From NCBI GenBank assembly GCA_964556115.1, contig CAZKVC010000001.1, forward strand, positions 124,001 through 188,000: a stretch of 64,000 nt of DNA, given 5' to 3'. Source of the DNA: Parvularcula sp964556115. Lineage in GTDB: Bacteria; Pseudomonadota; Alphaproteobacteria; Caulobacterales; Parvularculaceae. A model generated the notes under the pieces. That model saw only the letters and a list, made by a program, of their open reading frames with translations. It ran no database searches and was not told the DNA's origin. Both the position numbers and the translations under genes were made by a program. Below, piece by piece: positions 42,560-50,701 of the stretch (the first letter of the stretch is position 1; every line of letters starts with the position of its first letter).

Positions 42560-43731
42560 CAGCTGACGAACGCGACGATATTTTCGATGATACACTCTGC
42601 GGCGTCGACGAGGCGCTGGTCATGCTCGATCGGAAGATTGATTGGCTGACCTATCTCTCGCCTCTCGACAACCACGCTATGTGGTCAGCGTTCGAGGAAA
42701 GCGGCTACCGCAATTTCCCCGAGCTGCGGTATCCCGATCTCGAGGTGGCGCCAGCCAAGTTGCGTGACGAGCTGCTCGACCTGCCCGTCCGCAAGGTGAA
42801 GGAGCCGCGCCTGGGCGCCATGTTGCGAGCCAAGCAGCACGAGCTCGACCTGCAGATCGAGCTTCTGAGTATGCGCGGGACTGAAGGGTTCGTCTCGGCG
42901 TCGATCGACCTGTTCGGAAGCGTGAAGCCTGCGTTGGAGCATGAAGCGACCTGCATCCTCAACGAGGTAACTGCCGAGGACAATGAGCCCGATCTCGTCT
43001 TCGCCGACGACGTCCGGAAAGCCGCAGAGGCTGAAATAGCTTCCTACAAACGCACCGCCGACGATATCTGGTCGACGGTGAATGTCGTCGAAGACCTCAA
43101 CTCGATGATGATGGTCAATCATGGCCACATGTACATCGATCGGCATACCACTCTTCCGAAGAACCGCCTCGAGCCTCTGATAGCCCACGAAGTCGGCGTC
43201 CATGTGGTCACCCGCTACAACGGCTATCGCCAGCCCCTCCGCCTGCTGGAGGCTGGAACCGCCCATTACGATCCACTTCAGGAAGGTCTTGGTGTCTTCG
43301 CAGAATATCTGGTCGGCGACCTCTCCCACGCCAGACTGCGGGTCCTTGCAGCAAGAGTTCTGGCTGCAAAGGGGGCGATCGACCGCATGACGGGGCCAGA
43401 CATCTTCGCCCTTCTGCATGAGGAGTATGACATACCTGCCGGAGATGCGTTCGATACAGCCGTAAGAGCGATGCGCGGCGGCGGACTGACCAAGGACGCA
43501 TGCTATTTGCGCGGCCTGCGGGACCTTCTCCTCGCCCTTGAAGAAGTCGACGACATCACTTTCTTCTTCCTCGGCAAGTTCGATCTCGGGCACCGGCACC
43601 TGATCGAAGAACTCCTCGAAGAAGGCATACTCGACCCGCCAGCGCTTCTTCCATCATTCCTCGACAGGAACGATGTCGCCGAACGCCTCGAACGTGCCCG
43701 CGGCCAACGCGTCGTCGCACTCACCCACTGA
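42553..43731 (+). CDS. DUF1704 metallopeptidase (QEGLA / MATCAP-type)
   Basis: The 392-residue protein has the zinc motif HEVGVH at 212-216 with the downstream QEGLG (243-247) and Glu251, matching DUF1704. Bacterial members carry the QEGLA name, and the eukaryotic relative MATCAP is a tyrosine carboxypeptidase acting on tubulin. A carboxypeptidase-like role on a peptide or amino-acid conjugate is therefore plausible. The start overlaps the amidohydrolase stop by seven bases, and the ATP-grasp gene starts 13 bases downstream. Confidence 0.88.
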   Translation: MLTADERDDIFDDTLCGVDEALVMLDRKIDWLTYLSPLDNHAMWSAFEESGYRNFPELRYPDLEVAPAKLRDELLDLPVRKVKEPRLGAMLRAKQHELDLQIELLSMRGTEGFVSASIDLFGSVKPALEHEATCILNEVTAEDNEPDLVFADDVRKAAEAEIASYKRTADDIWSTVNVVEDLNSMMMVNHGHMYIDRHTTLPKNRLEPLIAHEVGVHVVTRYNGYRQPLRLLEAGTAHYDPLQEGLGVFAEYLVGDLSHARLRVLAARVLAAKGAIDRMTGPDIFALLHEEYDIPAGDAFDTAVRAMRGGGLTKDACYLRGLRDLLLALEEVDDITFFFLGKFDLGHRHLIEELLEEGILDPPALLPSFLDRNDVAERLERARGQRVVALTH

Positions 43732-43744
43732 CCAGCGAGTTCTC

Positions 43745-44788
43745 ATGAAACTGACCTTCGTCATCAATGATATCCATACGGAAAAGAACAACTACACGAC
43801 GATCCGCCTTGCCAGACGGGCAGTGAAGGAAGGCCATGATGTCACCCTCGTCAGTCTGGTCGATTTCATCTACGAGCCGGACGGCCGGGTTTCCGCATTG
43901 GGACGCAAGCCGCGACGCTCCGACTACGGCCACGATCAGGATATTCTCGACGATCTGCAGGACGGAGAAAACGAGCAGCAGAAAGTCAGCGTGACGGATC
44001 AGGACATCGTCATGCTCCGTTCGGATCCGGCGAACGAAGTGCTCGCGCGGCCCTGGGCGCCCAATTCCGGCCTCCTGTTCGCCCAGCTGATCGCAGCGAA
44101 AGGCACCATCGTCCTCAACGACCCGGTGCACCTCACCGATGCGTCGAACAAGACCTACTTCCAGACCTACCCCGAGGCGATCAGGCCAGTCACGCTGATC
44201 TCGCGCGCGCCCGATGAGATCAAGGCGTTCATCGAGAAGATGGGCGGCCGCGCAGTCATCAAACCGCTTCAGGGATCAGGCGGGCAAGGCGTCTTCGTCA
44301 TCAAGGAAGACAGCACACCGAATATCAACGTCATCATCGAGGCAACGGTTCGCGACGGGTATGCCATCGTCCAGGAATACCTGCCGAAAGCTGCTGAGGG
44401 CGACCTGAGGCTTCTGACCTTGAACGGCCTGCCGCTACAGGTCGACGGGGTCTATGCATGCTTCCACCGGTTCAATGAAAGCGGAGACGGTCGCTCGAAC
44501 ATCACCGCTGGCGGGCAGGTTGAGATGGCTCAGCCCGACGAGACGGCCTTGCTCCTCGCCGAGATCGCGGCACCCCGTTTGATCCGTGATGGGATGTATT
44601 TCGCAGGTCTCGATATTGTCGGTGACAAGATGATGGAGATCAATGTGGATACGCCTGGCGGCATCAACATGGCCGAAGATATCACTGGCAAGGACTTCTC
44701 CGGTGCTATCGTCAAGGATCTTGAGCGTAAGGTCCGTATGCGTCAGCACTACAAGGATCTCCCGAACGATAAGCTTGCCACGTCCTAG
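43745..44788 (+). CDS. GshB-like ATP-grasp ligase
   Basis: The 347-residue protein has an N-terminal pre-ATP-grasp domain (KLTFVINDIHTEKNNYTT...) and an ATP-grasp domain with VIKPLQGSGGQGVF, an IVQEYLPKAAEGDLRLL segment and the C-terminal MEINVDTPGGI metal site. It resembles prokaryotic glutathione synthetase but is longer than usual and sits outside a gsh cluster, so the amino acids joined are unknown. It is last in the amidohydrolase-DUF1704-ligase operon and ends in a four-base convergent overlap with the zincin. Confidence 0.85.
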   Translation: MKLTFVINDIHTEKNNYTTIRLARRAVKEGHDVTLVSLVDFIYEPDGRVSALGRKPRRSDYGHDQDILDDLQDGENEQQKVSVTDQDIVMLRSDPANEVLARPWAPNSGLLFAQLIAAKGTIVLNDPVHLTDASNKTYFQTYPEAIRPVTLISRAPDEIKAFIEKMGGRAVIKPLQGSGGQGVFVIKEDSTPNINVIIEATVRDGYAIVQEYLPKAAEGDLRLLTLNGLPLQVDGVYACFHRFNESGDGRSNITAGGQVEMAQPDETALLLAEIAAPRLIRDGMYFAGLDIVGDKMMEINVDTPGGINMAEDITGKDFSGAIVKDLERKVRMRQHYKDLPNDKLATS

Positions 44789-45189
44789 TTTTCCTCCTCA
44801 ATGTCATGCATGTCGTCGTCACTGAGACCGAAATGGTGGCCGATTTCGTGGACGAGGACGTGGGTGACTATGTCCTCGAGAGAATCGGTTCCTTCATGCC
44901 AGAACCGCAGGATCGGCAGGCGGTAGAGGAAGATACGGTCAACCTCGCCACCCGTATCGAAGAGGGTTTTCCGGGTCACATCGATGCCGTGGTAGAGGCC
45001 GAGAAGACCGTAAGGGCTATCGATCCCAAGCTCGGTCAGGACCTCCTGCTGCGGCAGGTCGGGGGTCTGGATCAGGATGTCGCCGCACAGGCGCCGGAAC
45101 TGGACGGGGATCCGCCGGTAGGCCTCCTGAGCCATATGGCGGAAGGTGTCGGGATCGGTGTCGGAGCGGGAGCGGTGCCAGACGGACAT
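44785..45189 (-). CDS. Minimal zincin metallopeptidase
   Basis: This 134-residue metallopeptidase-family protein of the minimal MMP-like kind has HEIGHHFGLSDDD at 114-126: His114, Glu115, His118 and Asp124 are candidate zinc ligands. Such small proteins were first named for their zincin fold and are of unknown substrate. It is convergent to the ATP-grasp gene with a four-base overlap. The ATG at 45189 is chosen because the frame further upstream has no family similarity. Confidence 0.82.
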   Translation of the reverse strand: MSVWHRSRSDTDPDTFRHMAQEAYRRIPVQFRRLCGDILIQTPDLPQQEVLTELGIDSPYGLLGLYHGIDVTRKTLFDTGGEVDRIFLYRLPILRFWHEGTDSLEDIVTHVLVHEIGHHFGLSDDDMHDIEEEN

Positions 45190-45758
45190 GCCCGCTGATG
45201 TAGGCGCCCCCACCGCCGCTGCCAGCCGCGCAGGCCGACCATCCGCTTGGCGCGGACAGGAAATGAAAAGTTGGGACCGTCCGCGCGGCTCGCCGCGGCG
45301 AATGGGTTCGTTTTGATCTGCTGCAGCGTGAAGGGCTCCCACACCCTCACCGCGCGGACGCGCCGGGCTCGCTATCACGTAAGGAACGGCCGATCCCCAG
45401 CTCACGCCCCTCACGGTCCGTCAGGGGGAAAGGGCCACGCCCCTTCCCGCCGGCGGTCCCGGCGGCAGCAGGATGCATCGGAGACGGCACCGAACACCCC
45501 AAGCCCTGCTGCGTATGAGATCTTTCTAGCAGAAGCAGTGAAAGCGGGGATGAGTTTATTATCTGGCGTTGGAATACCAAACCGTTTTCTCAGACCACCT
45601 TTCCTGCAGAGCCAGGAAGGTGCATCTGCGTCCACCGGCAAAGGCGAGCGCCCGACAAGCAGGGGCGCCCCTCATGTTTGGGGTCCCCTTTCAGCGTTTC
45701 GCAACAACTCCTCTATGGAAAACGCTTGAACAGAGGCGAGACAGGGCACCAGCAGACG
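45190..45758. other. 569-base stretch without a recognised gene
   Basis: I see no convincing coding region, tRNA, repeat or terminator here. The part at about 45510-45600 is visibly richer in A and T than its surroundings (tatgagatct, tttattatct). It could hold the promoter of the zincin or the EAL gene, or the remains of a decayed gene. Several short overlapping frames exist but none has a ribosome binding site or a known motif. Confidence 0.5.
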
Positions 45759-46532
45759 ATGACATGCAGCGCTTGCAAGGGTGGGATCGAGGCGCCGTTC
45801 GAGTTCACCATGGCCTTCCAGCCCATCGTCGACATCGAGGTGCAGCGCGTCTGGGCCTATGAGGCCCTCGTCAGGGGACCCGACGGCCAGGGTGCGGGAT
45901 GGGTCCTCGGTCAGGTGACCGAAGAGAACCGGTATGCCTTCGACCAGGCTTGCCGGGTCAAAGCGATTGAGCTGGCCGCGGCCCTCTTCCCAGAGGATGA
46001 ACGCCCGATCCTCTCGATCAACTTCCTTCCGAACGCGGTCTATGTGCCCGCGGCGTGCATCCGCGCGACGATGGATGCCGCGGACAGGACGGGCTTTCCC
46101 GTCGACAAGATCATGCTTGAGATCACCGAGGGCGAGAAGATCGAGGACGTCGAGCACATCAAGACGATCATCACGGAGTACAAGAAGCGCAGCCTCATCA
46201 CCGCGATCGACGACTTCGGTGCCGGGTTCGCAGGGCTCGGTCTTCTGGCCGACTTCAAGCCCGACGTCATCAAGATCGACATGGGCCTGATCCGGGGCGT
46301 CGACACCGATGCCGGCAGGCATGCCATCGTCCACGGGATCGTCGCCACGGCCAGGCAGATGGGCATCAGGATCATCGCCGAAGGAATCGAGACCGAGGCC
46401 GAGCTGGCTTCGCTGAGAGACATGGGGATCAGGCTGATCCAGGGCTACCTGATCGCGCGGCCCGCCATCGAAGCGCTGCCGGAGCCGTATTTCCCCCAAG
46501 CCGCCCGGGCGCGCCGTTCCGCTACCGGCTGA
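45759..46532 (+). CDS. EAL-domain cyclic-di-GMP phosphodiesterase
   Basis: The 257-residue protein is a stand-alone EAL domain with no sensory or GGDEF part. All catalytic positions are present: the EALVR motif (Glu35), Asn88, Glu121, Asp151 and Asp152 (DDFGAG), Lys172, Glu208, Glu211 and Gln228. It should hydrolyse c-di-GMP and so favour motility or dispersal. A CxxC near the N-terminus (Cys3, Cys6) might bind metal or act as a redox switch; that is inference. The ribosome binding site is weak. Confidence 0.9.
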   Translation: MTCSACKGGIEAPFEFTMAFQPIVDIEVQRVWAYEALVRGPDGQGAGWVLGQVTEENRYAFDQACRVKAIELAAALFPEDERPILSINFLPNAVYVPAACIRATMDAADRTGFPVDKIMLEITEGEKIEDVEHIKTIITEYKKRSLITAIDDFGAGFAGLGLLADFKPDVIKIDMGLIRGVDTDAGRHAIVHGIVATARQMGIRIIAEGIETEAELASLRDMGIRLIQGYLIARPAIEALPEPYFPQAARARRSATG

Positions 46533-46588
46533 CCGGACCGGGCCCGGGGGTTTGCGCAGCGGGGCATACGGGTGCCAGACTGTGCCTC

Positions 46589-47128
46589 ATGCCCCGTCTC
46601 TTCGCCGCCATTGCCCCACCCCCTTCGGTCCGTGAAGCGCTCGCCCTCTCTCGCGGAGGGCTCCACGGCGCGCGCTGGGTCGATCCCTCCGACTACCACA
46701 TTACCCTGCGCTTCATCGGTGACGTGGACGAAGCCATGGCGGACCGGGTGGCCGCGAGACTGAGCGAGGTTCCTTCGAGCCCCTTCGATGTCGATCTTCT
46801 GCAGTATGACTGCTTCGGCGGCGACAGGCCGCGCTCGGTGCATCTGCGCGTCCGTCCCGGGCCCGAACTCACCGCCCTGCACGAAGCCTGTGAAGGCGCC
46901 TGCCGGGCGGCGGGCCTCGAGCCCGAGAGCCGCAGGTTCACGCCGCATTTCACCGTCGCGCGCCTGAGGAGCCAGAGCGGCGACGAGGTCGCCCGGTGGT
47001 TAGGCGACCGGCACTATGCGGGACCGAAGTCGTTCCGCGTCGAGAGCTTCGGCCTTTACACCGGACGCCCCGGGGGCGGCGCTCCCTATCACCGCGCCGT
47101 CGGCTATCCGCTGGAAGGGGAGGCCTAG
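46589..47128 (+). CDS. thpR: RNA 2',3'-cyclic phosphodiesterase
   Basis: This 179-residue 2H phosphodiesterase superfamily protein carries the two H-x-T catalytic motifs, His37 (YHITLRF) and His120 (PHFTVARL). ThpR opens RNA 2',3'-cyclic phosphates and can ligate tRNA halves in vitro. Length is normal. It is convergent to the DUF302 gene with a four-base overlap and 56 bases downstream of the EAL gene. Confidence 0.94.
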   Translation: MPRLFAAIAPPPSVREALALSRGGLHGARWVDPSDYHITLRFIGDVDEAMADRVAARLSEVPSSPFDVDLLQYDCFGGDRPRSVHLRVRPGPELTALHEACEGACRAAGLEPESRRFTPHFTVARLRSQSGDEVARWLGDRHYAGPKSFRVESFGLYTGRPGGGAPYHRAVGYPLEGEA

Positions 47129-47520
47129 CGGAGGCTGTCCGCGGCGCGTGCAAGGCGGGTCTTCGCGTCGGCCATCAGCTCCTCGATCACCGCGGTCCGC
47201 TCGACGCCCCCTGCCGAGAGCATTCCCTCGGGGTCGATGAGGCGGACGATGCTGGCGTCCCCGTCCGCCTCCACCGTCACGTTGCAGGGGAGAAGAAGAC
47301 CGATCTCCGGCTGGTCGCTCACTGCCTTGTGGGCGAGGCCCGGGTTGCAGGCGCCAAGGATCGTGTAGCGCCTGAAATCGACGTCCAGCTTCTCCTTGAA
47401 GGCCTTGTCCATGTCGAAGCGCGAGATGACGCCGAAGCCTTCCTTGGACAGAGCTTCGGTGACGGCTTCCACCGCTTCGTCGAACGGCTTGGAGAGCCTG
47501 ACTTCGAGGCCGAGGGTCAT
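47125..47520 (-). CDS. DUF302 domain protein
   Basis: The 131-residue DUF302 protein has the family core FDEAVEAVTEALSKEGFGVIS, FRRYTILGACNPGLAHKAV and LLLPCNVTVEADG. DUF302 folds like a small alpha/beta protein and often carries a conserved Cys. Function is unknown; some members accompany copper or sulfur genes. It lies 12 bases downstream of lpdA on the same strand and is probably co-transcribed. Confidence 0.85.
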   Translation of the reverse strand: MTLGLEVRLSKPFDEAVEAVTEALSKEGFGVISRFDMDKAFKEKLDVDFRRYTILGACNPGLAHKAVSDQPEIGLLLPCNVTVEADGDASIVRLIDPEGMLSAGGVERTAVIEELMADAKTRLARAADSLR

Positions 47521-47532
47521 GGCGGGTCCTTT

Positions 47533-48954
47533 CTAGATGTGTACGACGCGTCCGAAGGCGTCGAGGGCGCTTTCGTGCATCATCTCGCTCAGCGTGGGAT
47601 GCGGGAAGATGGTGTGGAAAAGGTCTTCTTCGGTGGCCTCCATCGTCATGGCGATGCCGAAGCCCTGGATCAGCTCGGTGACCTCGGCACCGATGCAATG
47701 CGCGCCGAGAAGCTCTCCGGTCTTTTCGTCGAAGATCGTCTTGATGAAGCCTTCCTGCTCACCAAGCGCGATGGCCTTGCCGTTGCCCTGGAAGGGGAAT
47801 TTGCCAACCTTCACCTTGTGGCCAGCGGCCTTGGCCTTTTCTTCGGTCAAGCCGACCGAGGCGACCTGCGGGTTGCAATAGGTGCAGCCCGGAATGCGCT
47901 TGACATCGAGCGGGTGCACCGAATTGGAGCCGGCAATCTTCTCGACACAGATGATGCCTTCGTGGGAAGCCTTGTGGGCAAGCCATGGTGCCCCTGTGAC
48001 ATCGCCGATAGCGTAGACACCGTTGACCCCGGTGGAGAGCCATTCGTCGACGACGATGTGGCCCTTCTCCACCTTGACGCCTGCTTCTTCCAGACCGAGC
48101 CCTTCGGTATTGCCCACGATCCCGATCGCAAGCACCACGCGGTCGAATTCCTCCGTCTGTGGCTTACCGTCCTTCCCTATGATGGTTGCCTTGACGATCT
48201 CGCCGGCCTTTTCGACTTTCTCGACCTTGGCTTCGGTCCTGATACCAATACCCTGGCCTTCGAAGGTCTTGCGGGCAAAAGCGGAGACCTCTTTGTCCTC
48301 AGCAGGCAGAATACGGTCCACCATCTCGACGACCTCGACCTTGCTGCCAAGGGCGTTGTAGAAGCTCGCGAACTCGATACCGATCGCGCCGGACCCGATG
48401 ACCAGGAGCCTTTCAGGGAAAACATCGGGCACCATGGCTTCCCGGGCCGTCCAGATCAGCTTGCCGTCCGGCTCGAGACCGGCCTGCGGGATGGTTCGTG
48501 CCCGCGCGCCGGTGGCGATGATGGTGTGGGCGGCTTTCAGGGTCTGCTCCTTGCCGTCCTTGTCCTTGACAGTGACCGAAGGCCCCTTGCCGTTTGCACC
48601 GCCAAGACGGGCTTCTCCCATGAAGACCTCGATCTTGTTCTTCTTCATCAGATACCCGACACCGCCGGCGAGCTGCTTGGCAATCTTGCGCGAGCGCTGC
48701 ACGACGCTGTCGAGGTCGAAGCCGATATTCTCGGCTTTCAGACCGAAAGCCTCGGCGTGCTTCATATTGGTGTAGACCTCGGCGGTACGGAGAAGCGCCT
48801 TGGTGGGGATGCAGCCCCAGTTGAGACAGACGCCGCCCATATGTTCGCGTTCGATGATCGCCGCCTTCATACCCAGCTGGCTGGCCCTGATCGCGGCGAC
48901 ATAGCCGCCCGGCCCTGCGCCGATGACAATCAAATCAAACTGGGTTTCGGCCAT
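47533..48954 (-). CDS. lpdA: Dihydrolipoyl dehydrogenase
   Basis: The 473-residue flavoprotein disulfide reductase has the FAD loop GAGPGGYVAAI (12-22), the redox pair Cys43/Cys48 (GGVCLNWGCIPTK), an NAD-binding GSGAIGIEFASF and the C-terminal His-Glu dyad (HPTLSEMMHE). It is the E3 component of pyruvate, oxoglutarate and branched-chain dehydrogenase complexes. The ATG at 48954 is chosen because the FAD fold starts there. E1 and E2 genes are not in the window. Confidence 0.96.
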   Translation of the reverse strand: MAETQFDLIVIGAGPGGYVAAIRASQLGMKAAIIEREHMGGVCLNWGCIPTKALLRTAEVYTNMKHAEAFGLKAENIGFDLDSVVQRSRKIAKQLAGGVGYLMKKNKIEVFMGEARLGGANGKGPSVTVKDKDGKEQTLKAAHTIIATGARARTIPQAGLEPDGKLIWTAREAMVPDVFPERLLVIGSGAIGIEFASFYNALGSKVEVVEMVDRILPAEDKEVSAFARKTFEGQGIGIRTEAKVEKVEKAGEIVKATIIGKDGKPQTEEFDRVVLAIGIVGNTEGLGLEEAGVKVEKGHIVVDEWLSTGVNGVYAIGDVTGAPWLAHKASHEGIICVEKIAGSNSVHPLDVKRIPGCTYCNPQVASVGLTEEKAKAAGHKVKVGKFPFQGNGKAIALGEQEGFIKTIFDEKTGELLGAHCIGAEVTELIQGFGIAMTMEATEEDLFHTIFPHPTLSEMMHESALDAFGRVVHI

Positions 48955-49021
48955 GGGGAACTCCCTTGCATTGTCCGGTGGAGGCGTTTTCAATCAGGAC
49001 CCGTGACATGGGGCAACCGTT

Positions 49022-49450
49022 ATGGGCATCAACTGGGAACCTTTTCTCGCCGCTCCTTGGTTCATTCAGCTCCATGCTGCCGCGGCCGTCATCGGCGTCC
49101 CCCTCGCCTTGATCCAGTTCGCAGCGCCCAAGGGCACCCTGCCCCACCAGACGATCGGCCTGGTCTGGATGCTTCTGATGGCAGCGGTGACGATCAGTTC
49201 GGCGTTCATCATCGCCCCGCCTGTAACCGGCGCCAGCTATGTCGACCGCCTCTCGTTCATCCACATCTTCACAATCACCACGGCCACTGGTCTTTTTGGC
49301 GGAGCCTACTATCTTACGCGCCGTGACCGGATTATGTTTCGCAGGCACTGGCGGCCGTTTCTTGCCATCTTCATAGGCGGGCTGTTGATAGCGGGCTATT
49401 TCGCTTTTGCCATCGAAGGGCGCGTCATGAACGAAATGTTTTTCGGATGA
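49022..49450 (+). CDS. DUF2306 membrane protein
   Basis: The 142-residue protein has four hydrophobic segments and the DUF2306 pattern (FIQLHAAAAVIGVPLALIQF, HQTIGLVWMLLM, FIHIFTITTATGLFGGAYYL, RRHWRPFLAIFIGGL). DUF2306 proteins are polytopic membrane proteins of unknown function, some with conserved His residues that may bind haem. Its stop overlaps the glutaryl-CoA dehydrogenase start by four bases. Confidence 0.85.
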   Translation: MGINWEPFLAAPWFIQLHAAAAVIGVPLALIQFAAPKGTLPHQTIGLVWMLLMAAVTISSAFIIAPPVTGASYVDRLSFIHIFTITTATGLFGGAYYLTRRDRIMFRRHWRPFLAIFIGGLLIAGYFAFAIEGRVMNEMFFG

Positions 49451-50613
49451 GCTTTGTCTGGAACGACCCTCTCCTGTTGACCGATCAGCTCTCGGACGAA
49501 GAGCAGCAGATCGGCGAAAGCGCCCGTGCTTACTGCGACAGGGCTCTCATGCCCCGCATCGTGAAAGCGAACCGCGAGGAGGCCTTCGACCGCACCATCA
49601 TGACCGAAATGGGGAGCGCAGGACTTCTTGGCGCGATGGTCGCCGAACGTTACGGCGGCTCAGGCGCCAGTCATGTCGCCTACGGATTGATCGCGCGCGA
49701 GGTCGAGCGGGTCGATTCCGGCTACCGCTCGGCCATGTCCGTTCAGTCGTCGCTGGTCATGTACCCGATCGAGGCTTTCGGCTCCGAAGCACAGAAGGAG
49801 CGCTACCTTCCCCGCCTTGCAAGCGGGGAATGGGTTGGCTGCTTTGGCCTGACCGAAGCGGAAGGCGGATCTGACCCCGCCTCCATGCGCACCACAGCCG
49901 AACGGACGAGCGGCGGCTACAAGCTGAACGGTGCGAAGATGTGGATCACCAACGCGCCGATCGCAGACGTTGCCGTCGTCTGGGCGAAGCTGGACGGGAA
50001 GATAAGAGGGTTCCTCGTCGATCGCGATACGGAAGGTTTCGAAACGCCGACGATCGAGGGGAAGCTTTCCCTTCGTGCTTCGGTCACCGGAGAAATCGTC
50101 CTGCGCGACGCGTTGGTGCCTGAGGACGCCATCCTCCCCGAAGTCGCAGGACTGCGCGGTCCTTTCTCCTGCCTCAACAAGGCCCGCTACGGCATCTCCT
50201 GGGGTGCGATGGGCGCTGCGGGCTTCTGCTTTGAAACCGCACGGCAATATGCCTGCGACCGGCAGGTCTTCGGCAAGCCGATCGCGGCAACCCAGCTCGT
50301 ACAAAAGAAGCTCGCCGACATGCAGACGGAGATTGCCCTTGGCCTCGGCGGAGCCTTGCGCCTTGGCCGGCTCCTGGACGAAGGGAAAGGGTCGCCCGAA
50401 GCCATCTCCCTGATGAAGCGCAACAATTGCGGCAAGGCTCTCGATATCGCCCGGCACGCGCGCGATGTCCTCGGCGGCAATGGGATATCCGACGGCTTCC
50501 ACGTCATGCGCCACCTCATGAACCTCGAAACCGTCAACACCTATGAGGGCACCCACGATATCCACGCGCTGATCCTGGGCCGCGCCATCACCGGGCATCA
50601 GGCCTTCGCCTGA
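49447..50613 (+). CDS. gcdH: Glutaryl-CoA dehydrogenase
   Basis: The 388-residue acyl-CoA dehydrogenase family flavoenzyme resembles glutaryl-CoA dehydrogenase: RSAMSVQSSLVM, the FAD/substrate segment LTEAEGGSDPASM, catalytic Glu367 in NTYEGTHDIH and the ending LGRAITG. It oxidises and decarboxylates glutaryl-CoA to crotonyl-CoA in lysine or tryptophan degradation. Its start overlaps the DUF2306 stop, so the two are co-expressed. Alternative: a related short-chain acyl-CoA dehydrogenase. Confidence 0.93.
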   Translation: MSFVWNDPLLLTDQLSDEEQQIGESARAYCDRALMPRIVKANREEAFDRTIMTEMGSAGLLGAMVAERYGGSGASHVAYGLIAREVERVDSGYRSAMSVQSSLVMYPIEAFGSEAQKERYLPRLASGEWVGCFGLTEAEGGSDPASMRTTAERTSGGYKLNGAKMWITNAPIADVAVVWAKLDGKIRGFLVDRDTEGFETPTIEGKLSLRASVTGEIVLRDALVPEDAILPEVAGLRGPFSCLNKARYGISWGAMGAAGFCFETARQYACDRQVFGKPIAATQLVQKKLADMQTEIALGLGGALRLGRLLDEGKGSPEAISLMKRNNCGKALDIARHARDVLGGNGISDGFHVMRHLMNLETVNTYEGTHDIHALILGRAITGHQAFA

Positions 50614-50701
50614 CACTTCGGGGCTGCTGAAAGCATTTGGCAGGCGCTTTCGTTTAGGGTCCGCTCTTTTCGACGTTCAGGGCGGGGAAGAGGGTTTCAT
50701 C

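Noticed and set aside
42685..43599. 304-codon minus-strand frame opposite the DUF1704 gene
   Set aside because: HEVGVH and QEGLG are on the plus strand in an operon; the other frame is a shadow.
45247..45729. 160-codon plus-strand frame upstream of the EAL gene
   Set aside because: No ribosome binding site, arginine/proline-rich low-complexity translation and no motif; treated as non-coding.
46996..49326. 776-codon plus-strand open frame opposite lpdA and DUF302
   Set aside because: It is antisense to the well-supported dihydrolipoyl dehydrogenase and DUF302 genes, lacks known motifs, and long antisense frames are common where third positions are GC-rich.
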